The position numbers and the translations under genes are program-made. From Odiellus spinosus (Eukaryota > Arthropoda > Arachnida > Opiliones > Phalangiidae): 64,000 bases of DNA. The notes beneath the pieces were generated by a model. That model worked only from the letters and a program-made list of their open reading frames with translations, made no database searches and had not been told where the DNA came from. Below are positions 12,516 through 25,484 of this stretch, piece after piece; the stretch's first letter is position 1, and the number at the start of each line of letters is the position of its first letter. Location of the stretch: NCBI GenBank assembly GCA_963920705.1, contig OY987237.1, forward strand, positions 14,786,601 to 14,850,600, read 5' to 3'.

Positions 12516-13728
12516 ATGATGTAGTGTACCTAAAGGAAATTCTTGAAGAATAGTTTTCGTTTACGGCTCGCCATGTTCAAGTTAATTTAATCCAAAAAAA
12601 CTTAAGATACATTTTAATAAGTAAAGCAATGCTAAAACTTAAACATTTTTTTAAACCCACAAAGATAAGGTGAAAATTTGAATCATGTACGTCAACCCCT
12701 CTATCTAAAATACAATGTATACCTTTTTATAAATCGTGAAAGGATTAAATTCGTTGTAGTAGCGTAGATGAAAGCGCGAAGGAAAGCAATTTTTCTAACA
12801 CAGAAAAATAAAACGTTTTTTCTCTCTTTTTTTTGGGATTTGAAATTGGAAAGATAAGACTTTTTGAAAAGAGAAACTGGGCTCTCGCTACTTTTAACAA
12901 TCGTTAAGCCTTTGCTCCCAAGGTTCGCCTTAAGAATAGAAAACTCCTAATGAAAAATGTATCGGTTTGACCCGCTGGCCCCTTTCGAGAGTTTTAAGCC
13001 TCCTGGTCTCGAGAAAACTTTGTTTTTGGATGACTCGACACTTTTCCCCTTGAGAGAAAATTCTAAGAAAAATAACGGGGAAAGTTAAAAGGAGGGTGAA
13101 TATGGAGAGATAATTGGTTTTCGATTAATTTCAGTTAAATTCACTTTTAAACTAAAATTTTGTACGCGGTAATTAGAAAAATATCATTTTTAAAGGAAAA
13201 TTTCTTGGGCAGAAAAAACCTTTTAGGAGAGCTTTCTGACGTTTCTTTACAATCAAATATATTTACCTGTTATTTCAACGCAGCGGTTTATTTTAATTCC
13301 TAGCTCCGTTAAGCCTAACTCTCGAGTTTTTTTCTTCAAATTAAACGTTAGTTTAATGCCTAGCTTTAGTAGAAAAATAAAATTTCTTTCATCTTCCCTT
13401 TAAAATCTTGTCAAAGATATTCTAGTTGACATCCGAGCACGTTCCGAGCGTCGTATTTATTTCCACGGTGAAATAGGACCATAAAGCGAGGTTAAAGGTT
13501 AGATTTAATGGCTATGGTTTTTGAAACAGGCTTGCCTTTGTTGATGGCGTTGCTTTGTCAGAATTTAGAATTTTAAGAATTCTCTATTTATGAGTTTTGA
13601 TGGTGAAAATATCTTCTAGGAATTTTAATTCGACAGCATTTATAAGAGGATGCTACGATTACAAAATAATATTTCCATTTATTTGTTTTTAATAAGGTCA
13701 GAAGTGTATAAAAAGTTCGGGTAAATTC
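12516..13728. other. No gene recognised
   Basis: AT-rich spacer between the two T2 copies, without supportable coding or repeat structure. Confidence 0.45.
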
Positions 13729-13866
13729 TTAAAGGCTTAGGATTACTTCTGCCTATCACCCGGGAAACAAACTCGACCTCCATAGGAAGCTCAGTAGGTA
13801 AGCCCGCTTCAAGTGAAACAAGCAGGTCACAGGCAGAAGAAATCCTGGGCCTACCTATTCCTTTAA
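13729..13866 (-). mobile_element. TTAA MITE family T2, copy 2 (reverse orientation)
   Basis: Left end TTAAAGGCTTAGGATTAC, right end ATTCCTTTAA. Its reverse complement follows copy 1 (TGTTTCACTTGAAG, GAGCTTCC, GAGTTTGTTTCC) but lacks about 28 bp that copy 1 has around 12440-12460, and the right end carries roughly 10 extra bases (AATAGGTAGG in reverse complement) before the shared sequence resumes. Confidence 0.7.
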
Positions 13867-16800
13867 TGTTAAGTAAAAGTACAGTCAGAGTCTTTGTTCA
13901 AGGTAGTTGAGGTCTCAAAGAATTTCTGACTATATTCAGGCTCAAGTGACTGATTTTTTACTTTAACTCGGTTTATTTTCTGCATTCATTTTCTTTCATT
14001 ACTTTCTCATCCAATGAAATCTCTCAAGGGACAGCTTACTAGAAAATATCTGCGCAGAAGTTCAAAAAAAAAAAAAAAAAAATCCAACTTCCAGGATGTA
14101 TAAAATGGTTTAAAAATGAAGGGTTATTTATTACGCGATTGTATAGGACTTTATAAAGGATCATTTTGAAATAAGAGTTTTTTAATGGGACTTCTGGGAA
14201 AAACTGACAAATGATTCATCTGAGCCAGGTATATCTATTTGAACTGTGGTTTTATTTGTTACGCGAGACTAGTTTGAAATTAATTGGAGTGCAAATAAAC
14301 TACATAAAAAAATCGTCAGGTTCTTTATTGAATTGAGGCTGTAAGAGATTTTTAATGAGCTCAAAATGAAATCTGAGAAGCATTTTCGGAAAGATTATTA
14401 AAGGCAGAAGAAAATGATTTTTTTTCCCATCGATTCTACTATTGAAAATACGATTCTTTCTCGATGTACTTGCTTGAATTGTGCAAAAAATCGGAGAAGT
14501 TAAAGATTTTAGCATTCTATTACAAGGACATCAATTTAATCAAAAGATTTCCCCTTTTTTTCATGGAGTTTAATTATACCTTTCAGTAGTAAATGAACAA
14601 AAGAATGCGCAACATTAAAAATTTTTGTATGTCAATGCGCGTTTGCTCGTTTCATTTCTCCATCTTGAGATTTTTAAAGGAGTTTATTTAAATATCTGTT
14701 GGTAAAAATTACCCGTATTTCCCCATCCCCTTAACTCCCCTTTAGAACTCACTCCTATGCGCTTAGGAGGGCACGAAAACTTGCAAAACGTGTTGACGAG
14801 AGAGTCCTAAATATTGTCCGACATATAATAAACAAAAATTCAGTGTTTGGCTAAATATATAGCAACATTGACAATGTTTGAACCTCGCCCGTTTACCTGT
14901 CCCTCCTAATTCCAGTCAGCCTCTTTAATTGGAACAAAAGTTTTATTTGTTGTTGTCTATAGAGTCTGGAAAGCGCTCTTTAGAACTATATCCAGCGCCA
15001 TCCTTTATCCGCCTATCCTTAAATTCGCGCCAAAGCGCGAAAGAGAATTTAATTTTATCACCGGTTGGACAGAAGCGTATAACGGAAGAGTTCGGAGATT
15101 CGTGGATGGTTGACCATCGGATTTTCGGACTCCCGACCACGATATAGCCCGAAGACCGGCAGTGATGTCGGGAACGGAACTTCGCTCGACACGGGGAACG
15201 AAACGTCCCTGGGGCAAATGAGAGGAAATTCGATGAGAGTCGCTGATGCGAATACTAGACCCCCGTCTCTTTTAATACGATTCTAAGCGAACCGCCTCTG
15301 GATTATTCCAAGAGGATTAGAAGGGAGAGAAGATTCGCCACTATCTCTTAGGCCACTAGCACACCAATAGATTTTTATATACGAGTTAATTTCTACTACG
15401 TATTTGAATAGCACCGTTTTATTTAGTTAAAAACTGCATTATTAACATTATCAAGAGGATATCGTAACCTGCCTAAAATATTTTAACGCGGGGAAGGCAT
15501 TGAAACGTCACCTTGGTGCCATAACCCTTTGTTAGGGAGTTACAGTATTCGCCTTTATAAACTCTCTCCTAGTCAAGGGGGGGGGGGCATTAAGTCAGAA
15601 TCTCTTTCTAAACTGACTGTTTGCTGTCTCCATATACTGACCGAATTCTGTAACATATCAACACGGGAAGTGAGGCTGGGAGGGAGAAATACCACCGATA
15701 TTGTAATATTTTATATATCCAACCTCTCTGATGATGGGATTATGATGGTTATATAGGCTTAGTTAAACTAATACCAAGCTCTGACATAGAGCGTAGAATG
15801 CTATGCATTTTACAATTGTAGGGATATACATTTTCATAGCGCGCGACCACTGGTCTTCTTGACTGGAATGTGTCGTCACATAAAATGAAGTTAGACACGC
15901 GCCAAGGCTTAACCTTATACTCACTTATTCTCTATAGAAATGCACAAACTCCATGAAACCGGAAACCGATAAATGCCCCTTAACCGAAAATTGGTGTGCG
16001 ATGGGGCTTTTACTTCGCTTAGATTGTTCACTATCGGATAATTTTTTTTTTCTTCTCATTTGTGGATTTAACTAGGGTGGGTTGTAGTAAAGCGAGCGTG
16101 AATATTTCCTCTTCGTAGAGCGATAATATAAACTGGTGAACCTTTAAATAATGTATAGCCAATTATATATTTAACCAAGGCATGATTTCAAAGCTGGTTA
16201 GAATTCTAGTATGTTTTGTTTATTTAAATTTTGCATCTTCATACGCTCGTAGGTGGGAACGGGTGATAGATATTGACTTGTTTTTGATTAATTATAAATT
16301 GAAAAGTTTTCCTTAACCTTAAAAATCTACAATTACGCGACGCTCATTTCATAATTTTAAAGTCTTATAAAATATTACTTCAAGGACTCCTTATCTGAGT
16401 TCGTATTTATTGTTTTTTTTATCCTCTTCATTTGCTTGTGAATGTTTTTGTTTTACTAAAATGCTAAGACCATTGAATATACTAATAATATTAACTAATA
16501 TTGTGGTATTAATATCAATCGATTTTACTCGCATTTTCGAAGCCAATTTGACTCAACTTTATCTATTCAAGACGATATAAAATTCATCAAACCCCCATTG
16601 TTTACGGAATGAGCTCGTGTTGTCTTGTAAAATGCGTATCTAGATACAATTTTAAAAAGAAAATGAGTCTAGTATTTAAACGTATCAACAAGCGAGTAAT
16701 ACTTTGATTTTTAGTTAAACCATGATTAATTTCCCTTTACCCTTGTTGCTGCGTTTTAAAGGATGAAAATGGTTAAGTCTTAGGATCTTGAGGGAAGCGT

Positions 16801-18173
16801 CTGAACATTTAAGACTAAGTTTTTCGCGTCTTCTTGAGTCCTTCTGATCCTTCGAGTGTTAAAAGAAACCATGAAGAAATCTTAGGAAAGTTCTGCGCGT
16901 CTTCGCACTTTATCTCGATGAGAGATTTTTGAAAGCTATGTCTCTAAATAGTGAAAACTGTGACTGATTCAAGCTTACCACGTTCGTTGAGAAGATGTTA
17001 ATAGAAGAAAAGGCGGGAAAGATACTCAACGAGCAGCCCTTTAGCATAGGCATGTGAAGTTTATTATTAATTGGGATATAAGAACGAACAGTGATATATA
17101 CTGTAATATGGTTTTGTCTCGCCTCACTAAGCCTAGTTCCGTGAAATGAAATGACAAGGGTATTAGTTCCTCACCCTTAACGCTGCCCTCATCCACCCCC
17201 CAATTCGTCCTGGTCGCAAATAAGTCATTTCGAAACCGTTATAGAGTTGAATGAGCAAATAGCTGTTAGCCCTACAGCAATTCTAGTTCATACTTAAAGG
17301 GGAAGTCTTACAGTCTCTTTCTACGAATTTAATTTCTCAAAAAACGCGGGAAAAAACGTAAATTTACATTACCGGAGTCAACTTATGTCATTTGAAGTGT
17401 ATATCTAGGAACGGTTACTTTTCAAAATCCAAATTGGTTTACTTTCATTAACAATTTTTGCCATTTTGATGAAATCGATATAGTTTTAATCCTCACGTGT
17501 GTGAGAATCTGCGTGAAATTGTTCAATGTTTTAAATACGCTAAGACTTCATCTTTAACACGGTACCAAGACTCGGCCGTCGGAGTGACATTTTTATCAAA
17601 GATAAGAAAACCCCTAGGGTTTTTAAAGCCTTATTCAAGTATCTTTAAGATAAGATGGGTAGAAATATACGTGGTTATGGTTTTAAAATGACTCCCATGA
17701 GCTTAAAAGACCGGAAAGAGCTCGACGCGAAGTAAAAGAGAGAAAAAATAATCATCTTTCCCGCTGGCATAGAAAAAATTAGGAGTTTGTATCACATTTA
17801 GAATTCTACGTTCTCAGCGTACCAAAGAACTTTAAAGGGTTGACATATTTTAGGGGATACTTATATAGTAGTTTTTAATGTACTTTCGTGGTGGGATGGA
17901 CTGGATTATCTGTGTAGAATACGCTACGGGCCAAAATTTATTTTTGACGGCTGAAACCGCGTCGCCAAATTTGCGTCATCACATCTAGGATGTGAATCTA
18001 GTTATAGAAGTTTTTTTTTATATTTTGCTTTCCTCTCTTCCGAAAGTAATTAAAGCTATTCAATGTCGCCTGAAGACTTATTACGAACTATCAGAAGTAA
18101 AACTATCGCAAATAAGTGTGTGGCGTTATAATTACTAATTTAAGGGACCATGGAAAAGCAAGAAGCTATGTAT
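13867..18173. other. No gene recognised; one perfect hairpin and two G+C-richer patches
   Basis: A 4.3-kb stretch without supportable genes. At 15024-15041 TTCGCGC CAAA GCGCGAA forms a perfect 7-bp hairpin. The patch around 15.0-15.3 kb is richer in G+C and has overlapping short frames on both strands (65-72 codons), none with a recognisable domain. A G-run occurs near 15580. TTAAAGGGGAAGTC at 17296 resembles a TTAA-type transposon end but no partner end was found. Confidence 0.4.
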
Positions 18174-18310
18174 GCTAGGCTTAGCTAGTTGATTTCAAAA
18201 GCTAGGCCTATAATTTCAAAAGCTAGGCCTAGCTAGTTGATTTCAAAAGCTAGGCCTAGCTAGTTGATTTCAAAAGCTAGGCCTAGCTAGTTGATATCAA
18301 AATTTAGGCT
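18174..18310 (+). repeat. 27-bp tandem repeat, five units
   Basis: Units begin GCTAGGCCTAGCTAGTTGAT and end TTTCAAAA (27 bp). Unit 2 (18201-18221) lacks six bases; unit 5 has GATATC for GATTTC. The CTAGGCCTAG core is palindromic. The array ends in a decayed half unit. Confidence 0.85.
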
Positions 18311-18798
18311 AAACCAAAAATTACTATTGAGTTGGATTTAAATTTGAGTACTTAACTATACCAGTACATTAAATAATAAACAATAATAATTGGAGAAACA
18401 GGTTCTAGCCCAGATAATCAATAACATTTAAAAGCAGTCTATTATTTAATTTTTTTTTGTTATTCTATGGATTCTTTTAGAAAAATAAAACATCAAAAAT
18501 AAAAATTGGTAATCAATGGTTATACGCCTTTGTAGTAGCGCCATATTTTTTCTTTACTTTAGCTCGAAAAACATTTTCTCAAATTATTGATCAGAATTAA
18601 TACGAAAGAAAAACAGTCTTAAAAAATTCGGAATCGAAGAAGGAAAAATATTGTTGAATTTTTTTTTTAGAAACATTCGTTTTCTTTGGATTTTATTACA
18701 CGAAAGCGTTAAGTTTGCGCATCAGATGTTATCGTTAGGTTCTCGATGTAAAGTCAACGTTTTCCCAATTTAATCGATTTGGGTCTGGAAGTTTAAAC

Positions 18799-19145
18799 TT
18801 AAAGTGAACCTGTCACCATTTTTTTTTTCGATGACGTAGTTAATTTCTGGGACGATAATTTTTGTACTCTGGAGTAAGTACTTTTACGAGAAATACCGCG
18901 TGGCAGATCACGTGAGAATCAACTGTAGGCTCTATACAATAGCGAAATCACGCGACCATAGTGATGACATTATCTCGGGGAATTTTTATTTTAAAAATCT
19001 AGAAAATGGTGATTATAAAATATGTATTTTTACTGTTAGGGGATTTTGTTTTATGATATATGAATACATATTTTGAATCGTTTTTTAACGATCTTTCCGA
19101 AAATGCTACTCAAGTTACATTTGGAGTTTCACAGCTTCACTTTAA
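18799..19145. mobile_element. TTAA family T3, copy 1
   Basis: Left end TTAAAGTGAACCTGTCACC and right end CACAGCTTCACTTTAA form an imperfect inverted repeat with TTAA at 18799-18802 and 19142-19145. The interior shares long blocks with copies at 23.8 kb and 61.6 kb: AAGTACTTTTACGA, ATCACGTGA, CAATAGCGAAATCACG, AAAATGGTGATTATAAAA and CGATCTTTCCGAAAAT. Confidence 0.65.
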
Positions 19146-19480
19146 GGAAAGTCTAACCCAATCTAGAAATGGGGGTAATTTATTAGTTTTGACCCAATTT
19201 CTCCTTATCTCAAGTTATTATAAGGGAAACTATATAAACATCGTGTGTAATTTGCAGTCACTATAGTATATTTTCCGTTTGAAGTTTACGGTGCTATCTC
19301 TTTTGCAAACTCTACACTCTTTGTATTTCTTATTGAAGTTGGACTTTAAATATTAGTTCAAAGGTAGTGAGAAATGCAATTAATTTGGGAAGTTTTTAAA
19401 TTTTTCAATTTTGATATTTTTGTATGGCCGCTTTAAGACCATATACTAATCCAGTTTCGATAAGTTTGAACTAAATTTGT

Positions 19481-20223
19481 TTAAATAGAGTATGCGAGTG
19501 ATTTTTTATCGATTCCTTATCGTTTAAATAGGCCTAATCCACCAGGAAAACATTAACACACGCGTATTTAACTAACCCTGAAAATAGGCTTAGCTAGATT
19601 CATGGAAATATTGAATTTCTTCGCATTAAAAGGTCAGCAACCAATGAATTAACGCCCGTCGTTAAGGCAAGATCTCTCTTAGACTTCCAACAACATTAGA
19701 TTGGTCTCTGCAACCTCAATACGAAGAAATTCTTGATCTCCATGAATCCTGCTAAGCCTATTTTCTGAGTAATAGTTTTAGATTTATTTCTAGTTGATAA
19801 TTTGTGGTGGATTAGTCCTATTTAAACGATAAGAGATTGATAATAATATTACTTCTATCAGAAGCCGATGAAACCCTCCTTTGAAGTCTATTACTCCCGG
19901 GTCTTGTCTACCCCTCTCTGTATGGGTTATTCTCAAAAGGCGCGATTCGTACGCCTCCTAACGGTAGATGTTTTCGGAGCGGGAGCTCGTCGAGCGAATA
20001 TCTCTAGCAGCCTCGGAGTTCGTACAAAAAACGTCGTCGTTTTTGGAGAGAGAGAATTTCCAATTTTCCGTAGAGAGGGGGGATGAAGTAGGACCCCTTC
20101 TAACTCGTAAAATTGGGAATTTTACCCTTACAGAGAGGAGCGCTATATGGAACATTGGAGTAGTAGACTTCAAAGGAGGGTTTCATCGGCTTCTGCTTCT
20201 AGTTAGGTTGCATTCCCCTTTAA
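19481..20223. mobile_element. T1 foldback element interrupted by MITE A3
   Basis: Left end TTAAATAGAGTATGCGAGTG (TTAA 19481-19484), right end GGTTGCATTCCCCTTTAA (TTAA 20220-20223). The arms are long inverted repeats (TTCCTTATCGTTTAAATAGG, matched inverted near 19820-19840). MITE A3 sits in the right arm at 19859-20195; without it and its duplication the element is about 400 bp, the size of the uninterrupted copy at 57.1 kb. T1 was therefore present before A3 inserted. Confidence 0.75.
19859..20195 (+). mobile_element. MITE family A, copy A3 (nested in T1)
   Basis: 337 bp with intact CAGAAGCCGATG...CATCGGCTTCTG ends. Flanking sequence CTTCTAT / CTTCTAG matches at 6 of 7 positions, read as a 7-bp duplication with one later change. 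It interrupts the right arm of a T1 element. Confidence 0.88.
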
Positions 20224-22065
20224 AGGAAGAATGAAAAACTAATCATTTTTTATGATTTGAAATATGCCTATCCTTACAAACTACAATTAGTTTTGGCTGC
20301 TTCCTTTAAATTGATGGGACGTGTCTACCTCTTCACGGAAATGAAAGTGAACATTACGAAGATAGGGTTTCAACGTTTACAATTTGATATTGCGTTATCT
20401 ATAACCCTTTGCCCACAGGCAGGGTCTCATTTTATACAAATTACGGTAGTAGAGAAATCGCGGAAAGTCGTGAAGAAAAGAAAAAAATGAGAATTGAAAT
20501 AGGGAAATCCCAGGAAATCGAAAACATTCCACGCGGTCCCCTTAAAATAAAAAAGTGTATTTCGATCGTCCTCGGAGCTGCAACCCCGCGAGTTTATGGG
20601 CAACAGCTCCCGGCAATAAAAAAATAAAGAATTTATATATATCCCCCTTCCCCCTTTTTTTGAGGGGTTTAGGGGGTCAGAGAGAGAACAGCAGACCCAG
20701 ATAAGATTCTTCTACTTATTCTCCTTCTTTTCTATTTTCTTCATACCGTATATATACTCTGGTACAAACTAGAATTGGTTGTGTGACAATTGGGCCCGCG
20801 CTATTCTCTGAATTCCATCGTTTTTATCAAAAGTATATCACTTTAAACAACGCCAGTAGCTTAATACCATCAGCAAAAGTCAAGGTAAATGTACCGGCAG
20901 ATTCTGATTCGAGATTCTAGTCGCCGTGTAAATAGTTAACTGAGAAAGCCCCATTCTTTGAAAAATTCCGGAGTTGGGAGGGAAGAAAATATAGCCAAGC
21001 GCGGCCCGCCTAAATTCCGTTGTATACTTTTATGAAATAAAGTGATAGGCTTTTGGTGATATCGATGTCGATAAAGCCCGCGAATATTTTAAATTTAAAA
21101 GTATATTAAATTTCGACTTCAAACTTTAAAAAAATATTAGTTTGTGGAATTGTTTTGCCTTTATTTACCGGTATTGCTAAGATATTAGCAATACCACATC
21201 GTTATTTTTTAGCCCGGGTCAAAATCGAATAGCCCGAAACACCGCGGCTCGAAAATATCTTGAATAGTGAATGTGAGAACTTCAAAACTTATCCCTTGGT
21301 AAAAGATGTAAAGTATATTTTCCAAGGGTTGGGTAACTTCAAAATTTCGGCCGCTCTTAGAAAAGCCAACTGGATAGTCTGCCCCGCACCTCGACCCGAG
21401 TTGCCTCGGGGAAGAAAGCTCTTATCTACGACTTATATCTAAAAATTCCATACACTGTCCTCTCGATGAAAAGAAACCAATACACGGGCTCTTTTGACAC
21501 TCAAAATGAATTTTAACTCATTTTTAGAATGCAAATCAAGTATAGTTCTAACAAATGGTAGGGAGGCGAGATAAAAGCCGTTCCTAGATAGTAGAACATT
21601 CGTTTTCGCTGTCTTATTTTCCCCAGTTTTGTGGCACCAGGGTTATAGAAAGATGGCCAAGGCTTATTCTACGGGTGAAGGCTGTCCGTTAAGCCTAACA
21701 CAAAAAAATAAAAAAGATATAAAAAGAAAGAAAATCCATCATGAATTTGAATTCATCTCTTTTAAAACCGCTCCTCTTTTTCTCCTATAAAAATTGAAAC
21801 GAGAGTTGTTTTTTGGGGTCGGATTGAGAAGAAATATCCGATATTTAGATCTACTTTCGATTATGAGTGGCTTTTATTTTTCCCTCTTTCTGGAATTTTG
21901 AAAAATAGATTTTTTTTTTCCGTCAAATTCTAGCTATCAAATAACCTCCTTACAATCCCACTAATATTGAAATTTGTATTCATTTTTTTTTTGTCGTAGA
22001 AGGGACCAAAAATAAAACCTAAAATATTTCTAGGAGAGTAATTGGAAAAACTCTATTAGAAATAG
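20224..22065. other. No gene recognised; a perfect 11-bp hairpin at 21170-21195
   Basis: AT-rich. GGTATTGCTAA GATA TTAGCAATACC at 21170-21195 is a perfect 11-bp stem with a GATA loop. The open frames at 20257-20627 overlap each other and have no recognisable domain. Confidence 0.45.
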
Positions 22066-22072
22066 ATTTTAA

Positions 22073-23077
22073 CAAAAGTCTGATAAGACTTCATACAAAA
22101 AGTCCTTAACTGGCGCCCGGTTCTTGCTTTGGCTATAGAAAACATGTAATTTACAGTGCAGACGACGCTAGTCTACAGCACCCAATGAGAACGAGATAGC
22201 TAAATTCAAAACTAGCCAATAGCTAGGCGAGTTATACGGAAGTCCTGAAAATAGTACGAAGGGAGGTTTCTTTATTTATTTATTAGGGGGGACAACGTAC
22301 AAGGGGCCTTGAAGGCCCTTAGTGCATGGGAAGGGCAGGATAGTAAAACATTGACAAGTTTCGGGGAATGGAGGTTTCTTAAATGTAAACAAACGTTTAA
22401 AAAGGATTAATTGCGATTTAAAAGTTTAAATAGTACGAAGTGAGGTTTCTTAAATTTAAACAAACGATTAAAACTCGGGCGTTACGTCTTTAAACGATTT
22501 TTTAAATCAAGATGTTTCTTAAACATTTCTTAGCATCAGGAAAATAATTGATATTTCAAAGTTTTTATTCAAACCCAATTCAATAGTTCAAAAAACTTAT
22601 TACATTTCATTTAAAATTAGTTTAAAAGTAAAATAGGTTTACTTACAAAGTTTTGGGAGTCATAGTGGTGAGAATACCAAAACAATGCAGCAGACGAACA
22701 TAGTGAAACAACCAACAGCGATTCATGTGGTTAAATCAGGCCAATAATGGTTTAATAATTAATATTGCTAATTAATTCTTGACTTAAAAACTTTCTATCG
22801 GAAAAATTGCTTTGAATTTCATTTCTTATTTGTTACCATGACTTTAAAAGTGGTAAAAGATGTCTTATATGTAAAAACCGGGGGAACTACTTTTTGCAAC
22901 GCGTAGCCACTAATTTCATTAGATGTTTGGTGAAGTGGCGCAAAAGTCACGTGATTTTAGGTGCCGCTTTACAGAGATATCTGCCTACGCGTAGTAAGGG
23001 GAAAGCACTGAAAACAACACGTTTCAGGCCCCTGCGCCAGTTAAGGACTTTTTGTATGAAGTCTTATCAGACTTTTG
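22073..23077. mobile_element. Inverted-repeat element family C (1,005 bp, 7-bp target duplication)
   Basis: Perfect 44-bp terminal inverted repeats (22073-22116 and 23034-23077) beginning CAAAAGTCTGATAAGACT. The outer part is itself a hairpin, AAGTCT GATA AGACTT. Flanked by the perfect 7-bp duplication ATTTTAA (22066-22072 and 23078-23084). Inside, GAGGTTTCTTAAAT.TAAACAAACG occurs twice (22371-22395, 22442-22466). No transposase-like frame was found, so it looks non-autonomous. The unmutated 44-bp repeats point to a young insertion or recent conversion. Confidence 0.88.
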
Positions 23078-23269
23078 ATTTTAATAATAATCTTAATACT
23101 TTTCTTCGAAATTACCTAAACAACTTCAAATTGGGATACGTTTATTTTTATAAATCTTGCATTTAATTACTATTTAAAGCTAATATTTAAATTAAGCCAT
23201 TTATAATTTCAAATTGGGTTAGATTCTGATATATACGATTTCCAATTTATTATGTCATTATAATTTTAC

Positions 23270-23586
23270 CAGAAATAGATGAACCGAAATTATCAACGAG
23301 CTATTCCTCTAACGCCACAGGCAAGTTCTCCGTTTCCCCTCTCTTAGACGACAGTTGTAGCCCCCTCCCCCGCGGAATTTCGCCTAGCCGAGAAACGTTG
23401 AATGCGCCACCTGGCTTGGTTTGCAGCCGTCGCTACGTGGGGCGATCAGTTTCCCAAGATCCTCCTCGGTATTTCATTGAGGCCGAGGAAGCCCATTCCC
23501 CCAGTGCTTACCCTCCCCATTCACTCCAAATAAAATGCATTTCCCAATCTAAGCTCTCGTTGATAATTTCGGTTCATCTATTTCTG
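23270..23586. mobile_element. MITE family D (317 bp, 7-bp target duplication)
   Basis: Perfect 31-bp terminal inverted repeats (23270-23300 and 23556-23586) beginning CAGAAATAGATGAACCG. Flanked by the perfect 7-bp duplication ATTTTAC (23263-23269 and 23587-23593). The interior is G+C-rich (CCCCCTCCCCCGCGG near 23365) and contains an 82-codon open frame that overruns the element into flanking DNA, so it is not taken as a gene. It inserted fewer than 200 bp from element C. Confidence 0.9.
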
Positions 23587-23769
23587 ATTTTACAAATGAT
23601 AATCACGCCTTTAAATTTTCATCGCGTCAATCGGGAATTGTTTTAATTAAATCTTGAATTTAATTATGTTTCATATTTAAACTCAATTGGATATTATATA
23701 ATATAAGTTTTATTTATATATGTAAAGTACATATGGTATTTCGCTATTGCGTAGGTTGAGATTTGTTTT

Positions 23770-24050
23770 GAAGTGAACCTATCACCATTTGTTTTCCAAA
23801 GATTATGGTTTAAATTTTAGTTTTATCTTACTATTAAAACGCTATATTCAAAATTTCATACCACTTGGTTGAAGCGTTTGAAAGAAATAAGTATTTTTAC
23901 GAAAAATACCGCGCGAAAGCGCCCTTATCACGTGATATATACGTGCAATAATCAACTCTAAGCTTTACAATAGCGAAATCACGTGACCATAGTGATGGCG
24001 TAGTATTTCGGAATGTATTTTTACTCTTTCGATATTATGAAAAATCCGTG
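23770..24050. mobile_element. TTAA family T3, copy 2 (degraded ends)
   Basis: Starts GAAGTGAACCTATCACCATTTG, like T3 copy 1, then shares AAGTATTTTTACGAAAAA, ACCGCGCGAAAGCGCCCTTA, ATCACGTGA and CAATAGCGAAATCACGTG. The TTAA at the left end is lost and the right end is not clear. Confidence 0.55.
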
Positions 24051-24589
24051 ATAGCCTGCACTTTTAGGTATTATTTGGTAAACCCTTATTTGAACCGACT
24101 GCGGCGAATTTTCGGTCAGCCCAACTTATAGGGGCTATCTAACGCCACTTTGATGACAGAAATAGGACAGAGAGATAGAGAGAATAGGGTAGAGAACGGG
24201 CTTTGGGCAAATATTGACCTCTCCTATAAATTCTCTTCGCTTCGGGTTTATTTGAGCTACGGTATTATCTTTACTTGTAAAAAAAATAAAAAAAAATAAC
24301 CCCTAAACTAAATTTGATAAGTTTTGAAATTAGATTTACTAACAGGAGACTAAGATAAACATAGGTTTCCCTCGAGTAATTATTTTTGAACTTTTTTTTT
24401 CCTCCAAAGGCTGGATGAAAATATACATAATTAATTTTATCCATTCTAATTTCAACCTATCTGTTCCAAAACAATGGTAAACTCTAGGAGCAGACATTAC
24501 TTTCCTAGTTACGTATAGTTTTCCAGAATTTTGTGCTCATAATGAAACATAAATCTTCAATTCACGACAAGAATTGTTATATTTGACTC
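24051..24589. other. No gene recognised
   Basis: AT-rich spacer with an AG-rich microsatellite-like patch near 24168-24200. Confidence 0.4.
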
Positions 24590-24913
24590 ACCCTAAATAG
24601 GCCTAATCCTCCAGTAAAAGTTTTTACAAGCAAATATTAAACTAGAAATAAATTTAAAACGTACCTGGAAAATAGGCTTAGCTATATTAATGGAAATCCT
24701 GAATTTCTTCGCATTGAAGAGACTTTCAATAACTTTCGATTGGTTGCTGACTCTTTAATACGAATAAATTCAAGATCTAAGTGAAAACAACTAATCCTAT
24801 TTTCCAGGTAAGTTTTAAATTCGTTACTAAATTATTTTTTTTTACTAGCGAATTAGGCCTAAATAAACTATAAGGAATCGATAAAGAATCACTTAGGTTG
24901 CTTTCTCCCTTTG
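24590..24913. mobile_element. T1 foldback element, nearly full copy
   Basis: Left arm CTAAATAGGCCTAATCC, AATATTAAACTAGAAATAAA, GGAAAATAGGCTTAGCT, CTGAATTTCTTCGCATTG. The right arm carries the inverses, ending ACTTAGGTTGCTTTCTCCCT. The terminal TTAA is lost at the right (TTTGTC), and the left end is diverged. Confidence 0.65.
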
Positions 24914-25267
24914 TCTTTCAAATTTATCCGTGTTTGATTTGTAACCTGAAAAAAATAAATAAAAAATAAACCTTTATTTTTTGAAGATTCTTTTCTAAGC
25001 TTATCCGGCTTTACAAGAACTAAAAACGGGTTTATTCTCGCTTTATCCTACTAGACTTTAAAAAAATCGATTAAAGATTTAAGAGTCCGAAGTTAGTTGG
25101 TTTTATGAATAGGACGTGAGTCAGTTAGTAATCATTCTGTAAATAAGTTTGCGAGAGTAGTATTTATTCATTTTCGAGTTTTAACATAAAAATTTAAATA
25201 GATCAGCTAAAGGCAATATCAGGATATTTATTTTACGAAAAGTTTCGAGAATATTCCGTGGAACAGA

Positions 25268-25288
25268 TTACTTCGTCCCACGAAGTAA
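25268..25288. other. Perfect 9-bp hairpin
   Basis: TTACTTCGT CCC ACGAAGTAA: nine paired bases and a CCC loop. No element boundaries or terminator-like context; function unknown. Confidence 0.4.
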
Positions 25289-25484
25289 GTTCAATCTCAT
25301 TTAATCAGGTTAATCGATGTAATTTAATATTAAGTGTAAAAACAAGGATTCACTGAAAGTTTAATATCTCGGAGTCTCCAGCCAATTACGCGAAATCGGG
25401 GGCTTTGATATTTTATTCTAATCTGTATCTTCCCAAAATGGAAAACGTTTCCAAGGCGCCTACGAGCGACAATATTGATGACGT

